Position numbers and translations under genes: made by a program
Shown here: positions 33,344-37,329 of the stretch, piece by piece
How the letters are laid out: each line of letters begins with the position of its first letter
Position numbering within the stretch: the first letter of the stretch is position 1
From: Comamonas aquatica NBRC 14918
GTDB taxonomy: Bacteria; Pseudomonadota; Gammaproteobacteria; Burkholderiales; Burkholderiaceae_C
Reading direction: 5' to 3'
Assembly (NCBI RefSeq): GCF_000739875.1
Contig: NZ_BBJR01000061.1
Span: forward strand, 1-37,329
DNA length: 37,329 nucleotides
The notes under the pieces: generated by a model
What the model was told of the DNA's origin: nothing
Seen by the model: only the letters and a program-made list of their open reading frames with translations
Database searches by the model: none

Positions 33344-36082
33344 ATGCAGATCGCAGACCCTATTCCGACGCCCGCGACAAGCCCCGCCGCCCATTCGCGC
33401 TTCTGGCAGCGCCTCCACCGCCGCTATGGCGACGTCCTAGCGTTGCTGCCCCCCGGCCCGCCCACGCGGCAGACCCTGGAACAGGCCCTGCAGGCGCTGC
33501 AGGCGCAGGGCCACCCGCTGTCGGCCGCCCTGCGCATGCTGCGACAACTGGCGATGGAGCGCCTCATGGCGCTGGACTGCAGCCAGCAGGCCGACCTGGC
33601 CACCATCACCCAGGGAGTCACCGCCCTGGCCGAACTGGCGCTGGACCGCGCCTGCCAGCAGACGCGCCAGGAACTGGACGAACGCCATGGCCCGCTGCTG
33701 GGCGCCGACGGCCAGGCCGTGCCCCTGTGGATCATCGGCATGGGCAAGTTTGGCGCCCGCGAGCTGAATGTCTCTAGCGACATCGACCTGATCTATGTCT
33801 ACGAGCACGAAGGCGAGACCCAGGGCCAGCCCGACGGGCGCGGCAAGATCAGCAGCCATGAATACTTCGGCAAGGCCGTCAAGGCGATCTACAGCCTGAT
33901 CGGCGACACCACGGAACATGGCTTCGTCTTCCGTGTGGACCTGGCGCTGCGGCCCCACGGCAACTCCGGCCCGGCCGCCATCAGCCTGTCGGCGCTGGAG
34001 GACTACCTCCAGGTCCATGGCCGCGAGTGGGAGCGCTTTGCCTGGCTCAAGAGCCGCGTCGTGGCGCCGACCGCCAGCATCAAGGAACCCAATGTCCAGG
34101 CCCTGCGCTCCGTGGTCCTGCCCTTCGTGTTCCGCCGCTACCTGGACTACAACGTCTTTGACGCGCTGCGCAGCCTGCACCGCCAGATCCGCGAACATGC
34201 GGCCCGCCGCAGCGCCGGGCACCCGGAGCGTGCCAACGACGTCAAGCTTTCGCGCGGAGGCATCCGGGAGATCGAATTCACGGTCCAGCTGCTGCAGGTG
34301 GTGCGCGGCGGACAGTTCCCGGAACTGCGCTGCCGCCCCACCCTCGAAGCGCTGCAGCGTCTGGCCCGCGCCAACCTGATGCCGCAGGACACCGCCGACC
34401 AGTTGGCCCAGGCCTACACCTTCCTGCGCAACGTGGAGCACCGCATCCAGTACCTGGACGACCAGCAGACCCATGTACTGCCGACGCGGGACGAAGACCT
34501 GGAATGGATCGCCCACACCATGGGCTATGCCGACACCCGCAGCTTCCTGCTGCAGCTGGATGCCCACCGGGAACTGGTGGCCCAGGAGTTCGACACCCTG
34601 CTGGGCAGCAACCAGTCCGACGGCTGCAGCAGTGGCATGTGCGGCGGACCGCGCGCGCCACAGAAGGCCCCGGCCCCCGAGCTGGACACCCTGATCGAAC
34701 AGATTCCGCCGCTGATGGCCGCGCGCGTGGCCGAATGGCGCGAGCACCCCAAGGTGCGGGGCCTGCGCGACGAAGCCCGCAGCCGCCTGTTCCGCCTGGT
34801 GCAACAAACCGCCCAGCGCGTCACCCAGGGGCAGCTGGAGGAAACGTCCGCCATCCGCTTCATCAACTGGCTGGAGCCCTTGCTGCGCCGCGAAAGCTAC
34901 CTGGCGCTGCTGCTTGAGCGCCCGTCCGTCATCGACCGGCTGCTGCACCTGCTGGGGGCCGCCAAATGGCCGGCGCGCTACCTGCTGCAACACCCTGGGG
35001 TGATCGACGAGCTGGCCAGCGAGCAGCTATTCACCGAACGCTTTGTCGCCGCCGACTTCGAGCACGAGATGGCGCTGCGCCTGGCCGCCCTGGAGAGCAC
35101 CGGCGAGGACGACGACGAAAACCTGCTGAACCTGCTGCGCCGCGCCCACCATGCGGAAACCTTCCGCACCCTGGCCCGCGACGTGGAAGGGGCCATCACG
35201 GTGGAGCAGGTGGCAGACGACCTCAGCGCCCTGGCCGACAGCGTGCTGCGCGTGACCGCCCAGTGGTGCTGGAAGCGCCTCAAGCAGCGCCACCGCGACA
35301 GCCCCAACTTCGCCATCGTGGGCTACGGCAAGCTGGGCGGCAAGGAGCTGGGCTACGGCAGCGACCTGGACATCGTCTTCATCTTCGACGATGCCGATGA
35401 AAACGCCCCCGAGATCTACACCGCCTGGGTGCGCAAGCTGATCAACTGGCTGACCGTCAAGACCGGCGAGGGCGACCTGTTCGAGATCGACACGGCGTTG
35501 CGCCCCAACGGCAATTCCGGCCTGCTGGTCAGCAGCTTCCAGTCCTATTCCGACTATCAGCAGCAGCGCGGCAGCAACACCGCCTGGACCTGGGAGCACC
35601 AGGCCATGACCCGCGCGCGTTTCGTGCTGGGCAGCGATGACCTGCGCCAGCGCTTCGATGCCGTACGCGAGGCCGTGATCACGGCCCCCCGCGATCCCCA
35701 GTCGCTGCAGGAAGAAATCGTCAGCATGCGCGAACGCGTGCGTGGCGCCCACCCGGTGCGCAGCGCCCTGTTCGACGTCAAGCACAGCCCGGGCGGCATG
35801 GTGGATGCGGAATTTGCCGTGCAATACTTGGTGCTGTCCCAATCCCGCCAGCACCCTGAATTGATCGGCAACGTCGGCAATATTGCCTTGTTGCAGCGCG
35901 CCGAAGCGGCTGGGCTGCTGCCTGAAGGGGTGGGCCAGCACGCCGCCACCGCGTACCGCGAACTGCGCCGCATCCAGCACAAATCGCGCCTGGACGAGGG
36001 CAATGGCCAGGTCCCCGAGGCCACCGTGGCCCAGCACCGTGACGCCATCCTGGCGCTGTGGCATGCCGTCTTCCAGCGTTGA
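33344..36082 (+). CDS. glnE: Glutamine synthetase adenylyltransferase / adenylyl-removing enzyme
   Basis: Bifunctional enzyme that switches glutamine synthetase off and on by adenylylating or phosphorolytically de-adenylylating a Tyr, under PII control. The 912-residue protein has two nucleotidyltransferase domains: the adenylyl-remover with GMGKFGARELNVSSDIDLIY (from about 132) and the adenylyltransferase with GYGKLGGKELGYGSDLDIVF (from about 660). Each is followed by a helical PII-uridylyltransferase-like domain. Further motifs are LRPHGNSGPAAIS and LRPNGNSGLLVSS. Length is near that of the E. coli enzyme (946). ATG 33344 is used; there is no strong Shine-Dalgarno site. It is divergent from yhdP and followed by the HD-GYP-like gene after 80 bases. 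Confidence 0.97.
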   Translation: MQIADPIPTPATSPAAHSRFWQRLHRRYGDVLALLPPGPPTRQTLEQALQALQAQGHPLSAALRMLRQLAMERLMALDCSQQADLATITQGVTALAELALDRACQQTRQELDERHGPLLGADGQAVPLWIIGMGKFGARELNVSSDIDLIYVYEHEGETQGQPDGRGKISSHEYFGKAVKAIYSLIGDTTEHGFVFRVDLALRPHGNSGPAAISLSALEDYLQVHGREWERFAWLKSRVVAPTASIKEPNVQALRSVVLPFVFRRYLDYNVFDALRSLHRQIREHAARRSAGHPERANDVKLSRGGIREIEFTVQLLQVVRGGQFPELRCRPTLEALQRLARANLMPQDTADQLAQAYTFLRNVEHRIQYLDDQQTHVLPTRDEDLEWIAHTMGYADTRSFLLQLDAHRELVAQEFDTLLGSNQSDGCSSGMCGGPRAPQKAPAPELDTLIEQIPPLMAARVAEWREHPKVRGLRDEARSRLFRLVQQTAQRVTQGQLEETSAIRFINWLEPLLRRESYLALLLERPSVIDRLLHLLGAAKWPARYLLQHPGVIDELASEQLFTERFVAADFEHEMALRLAALESTGEDDDENLLNLLRRAHHAETFRTLARDVEGAITVEQVADDLSALADSVLRVTAQWCWKRLKQRHRDSPNFAIVGYGKLGGKELGYGSDLDIVFIFDDADENAPEIYTAWVRKLINWLTVKTGEGDLFEIDTALRPNGNSGLLVSSFQSYSDYQQQRGSNTAWTWEHQAMTRARFVLGSDDLRQRFDAVREAVITAPRDPQSLQEEIVSMRERVRGAHPVRSALFDVKHSPGGMVDAEFAVQYLVLSQSRQHPELIGNVGNIALLQRAEAAGLLPEGVGQHAATAYRELRRIQHKSRLDEGNGQVPEATVAQHRDAILALWHAVFQR

Positions 36083-36162
36083 AACCTGGGATTGCGGGGT
36101 CTGCCCGCTAAAGACGCCCGTCCAAAAATGTAAAAATATGTTCAACCCTGTTTGTTGTTGCA

Positions 36163-37329
36163 ATGAAACTCGTTGAACTCAATTTAGCGACCATTCCTTT
36201 TGGTCAGCCCATCCCGTTCGCACTGCGGGGCGTTGGCGGCAGCCTGCTGGCCAACAAGGGCTTCGTCATCCGCTCGGCCGAGGATCTGCGCATCCTGCTG
36301 GCCCGCGGGCAAACCTTGTTCGTCGACACCGACGAGTCCGGCGACAGCTACCGGGCCTTTCTGGCCCAGATCCAGTCACTGCTGCTGTCGGACAAACCGC
36401 TGAACCAGATCGCCAACATGACCATGCAGACCACCGCGGCCCCCGTGGAAAGTCTGCGTGATTCCGGGCCTCCGGCCTGGCGCGAGTGGCAGTTGGGCCT
36501 GACACAGCTGCTGCGCAACCCCCAGCCCGGCGACTTTGCCCAGCGCTTTGAAGACCTGTTCAGTGCACTGAACCAGTACCTGCTCAAAACCACGGACGGC
36601 ACCTTGCTGGCCCTGATGCAGATGTCGGCCGAGGAAACGCGCTACTACAGCGCCACGCATGCCATGCTCACGGCGGTGGTCTGCATGACGGCCGCCCGCG
36701 AAACCCTGCGCTGGCCCGACAATCGGGTGCTGCCGCTGGGGCGCGCCGCGCTGAGCATGAACATCGGCATGGCCCAGCTGCAGGATGACCTGGCGCAGCA
36801 AACTGCGCCGCTGAGCCCGCAGCAGGCCCAGGAGATCGACACCCACTCGGACAGCTCGGTCGCCATCCTGCGCAGCATGGGCATCAGCGACCCGCTGTGG
36901 CTGGACGCCATCCGCGCCCACCACCACCGCGCGCCCGGCAAGCTGGCGGAAAAGACCCTGGGGCAGCAGATGGCCCGGCTGATCCAGCGCGCCGACATCT
37001 TCGGCGCCCGGATCGCCCCGCGCGCCAACCGCGACCCCATGTCCGTCACCTCGGCCATGCAGGCCAGCTACTACGACGAGACCAAGTCCATGGACGAAGC
37101 AGGCGCCGCCCTGGTCAAGGCCCTGGGCATCTACCCACCCGGCGCCTGGGTCCGGCTGGCCAGCGGGGAGACCGGCGTGGTCATCCGCCGCGGTGCCTCG
37201 GCGGCCACGCCGCGCGTGGCGGTGCTGCTCAATCGCGATGGCATGGCCACCGGAGAGCCGATCCCGCGCGACACCGCCCAGGCGGCCTGGAAGATTGTCA
37301 GCCCCGTCGCACACAAAGAAGTGCGTGTT
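36163..37329 (+). CDS. Degenerate HD-GYP domain protein (3' end outside the window)
   Basis: An open frame of 389 codons from ATG 36163 to the window end without a stop, so the gene is partial. The start reads MKLVELNLATIPFGQPIPFA. Residues about 160-275 resemble an HD-GYP phosphodiesterase core: His166 in YYSATHAML, then LSMNIGM where the catalytic HD should be (Met199-Asn200 instead), His228 in DTHSDSSVAIL, and HHHR at 253-256 with no GYP. The N-terminal 160 residues fit no fold I recognise. It is therefore probably a non-catalytic sensor or scaffold related to c-di-GMP hydrolases; the rest of the protein is unseen. It lies 80 bases after glnE on the same strand, with AT-rich sequence between that may hold a promoter. 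No clear ribosome-binding site is visible. Confidence 0.8.
   Translation, partial: MKLVELNLATIPFGQPIPFALRGVGGSLLANKGFVIRSAEDLRILLARGQTLFVDTDESGDSYRAFLAQIQSLLLSDKPLNQIANMTMQTTAAPVESLRDSGPPAWREWQLGLTQLLRNPQPGDFAQRFEDLFSALNQYLLKTTDGTLLALMQMSAEETRYYSATHAMLTAVVCMTAARETLRWPDNRVLPLGRAALSMNIGMAQLQDDLAQQTAPLSPQQAQEIDTHSDSSVAILRSMGISDPLWLDAIRAHHHRAPGKLAEKTLGQQMARLIQRADIFGARIAPRANRDPMSVTSAMQASYYDETKSMDEAGAALVKALGIYPPGAWVRLASGETGVVIRRGASAATPRVAVLLNRDGMATGEPIPRDTAQAAWKIVSPVAHKEVRV

Overview
The window is a high-GC chromosomal segment of housekeeping and envelope genes from a betaproteobacterium, most likely of the family Comamonadaceae (Burkholderiales). This rests on the gene neighbourhoods (def-fmt-azlCD, LysM-dprA, yajC-secD-secF, yhdP-nitrilase-two-component system, glnE), on the fused indolepyruvate oxidoreductase beside an Lrp regulator, and on short ATAGCT-type intergenic elements that I recall from this family. 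I cannot fix the genus. No prophage, insertion sequence, rRNA, tRNA or CRISPR array was found.

Layout. Positions 1-2590 hold a type IV pilin gene with an excellent sigma-54 promoter, a terminator, and a PglL/PilO-type oligosaccharyltransferase, probably a pilin glycosylation cassette; by eye it is less GC-rich than the rest. Next come moaC (-), a BepA-like M48 protease (+), a four-TM membrane protein (-), a frameshifted gene of unknown function (-), and terC (-) behind a recognisable yybP-ykoY manganese riboswitch. A DUF3717/DUF1289 protein (+) follows, then the minus-strand cluster def - lipoprotein - fmt - azlC - azlD. LysM protein and dprA (+) meet secF-secD-yajC (-) at a bidirectional terminator. 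A 1207-residue indolepyruvate ferredoxin oxidoreductase (-) is preceded by a 44-codon coupled ORF and faces an Lrp/AsnC regulator (+) across a 21-bp palindrome. An MFS_3 exporter (+) is followed by a heptanucleotide repeat; then mltA (-), a 42-residue membrane protein (+) whose start codon overlaps that of mltA, and an OmpA-type lipoprotein (+). The minus-strand run yhdP - nitrilase - sensor kinase - FixJ-like regulator is packed with overlaps or a 5-bp gap. glnE (+) and a degenerate HD-GYP protein (+, cut by the window end) close the region.

How they work together. Many products act in the envelope: pili, Sec translocation, BepA-like quality control, MltA, OmpA, LysM and YhdP. def, fmt and SecDF-YajC serve nascent proteins, and DprA together with type IV pili is compatible with natural transformation. 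The points most worth a second look are the 44-codon ORF and palindrome at the oxidoreductase/Lrp junction, the head-to-head mltA/small-protein starts, a family of palindromic elements placed soon after stop codons, the orphan plus-strand terminator near yajC, the frameshifted gene, and the HD-GYP protein lacking its catalytic HD pair.
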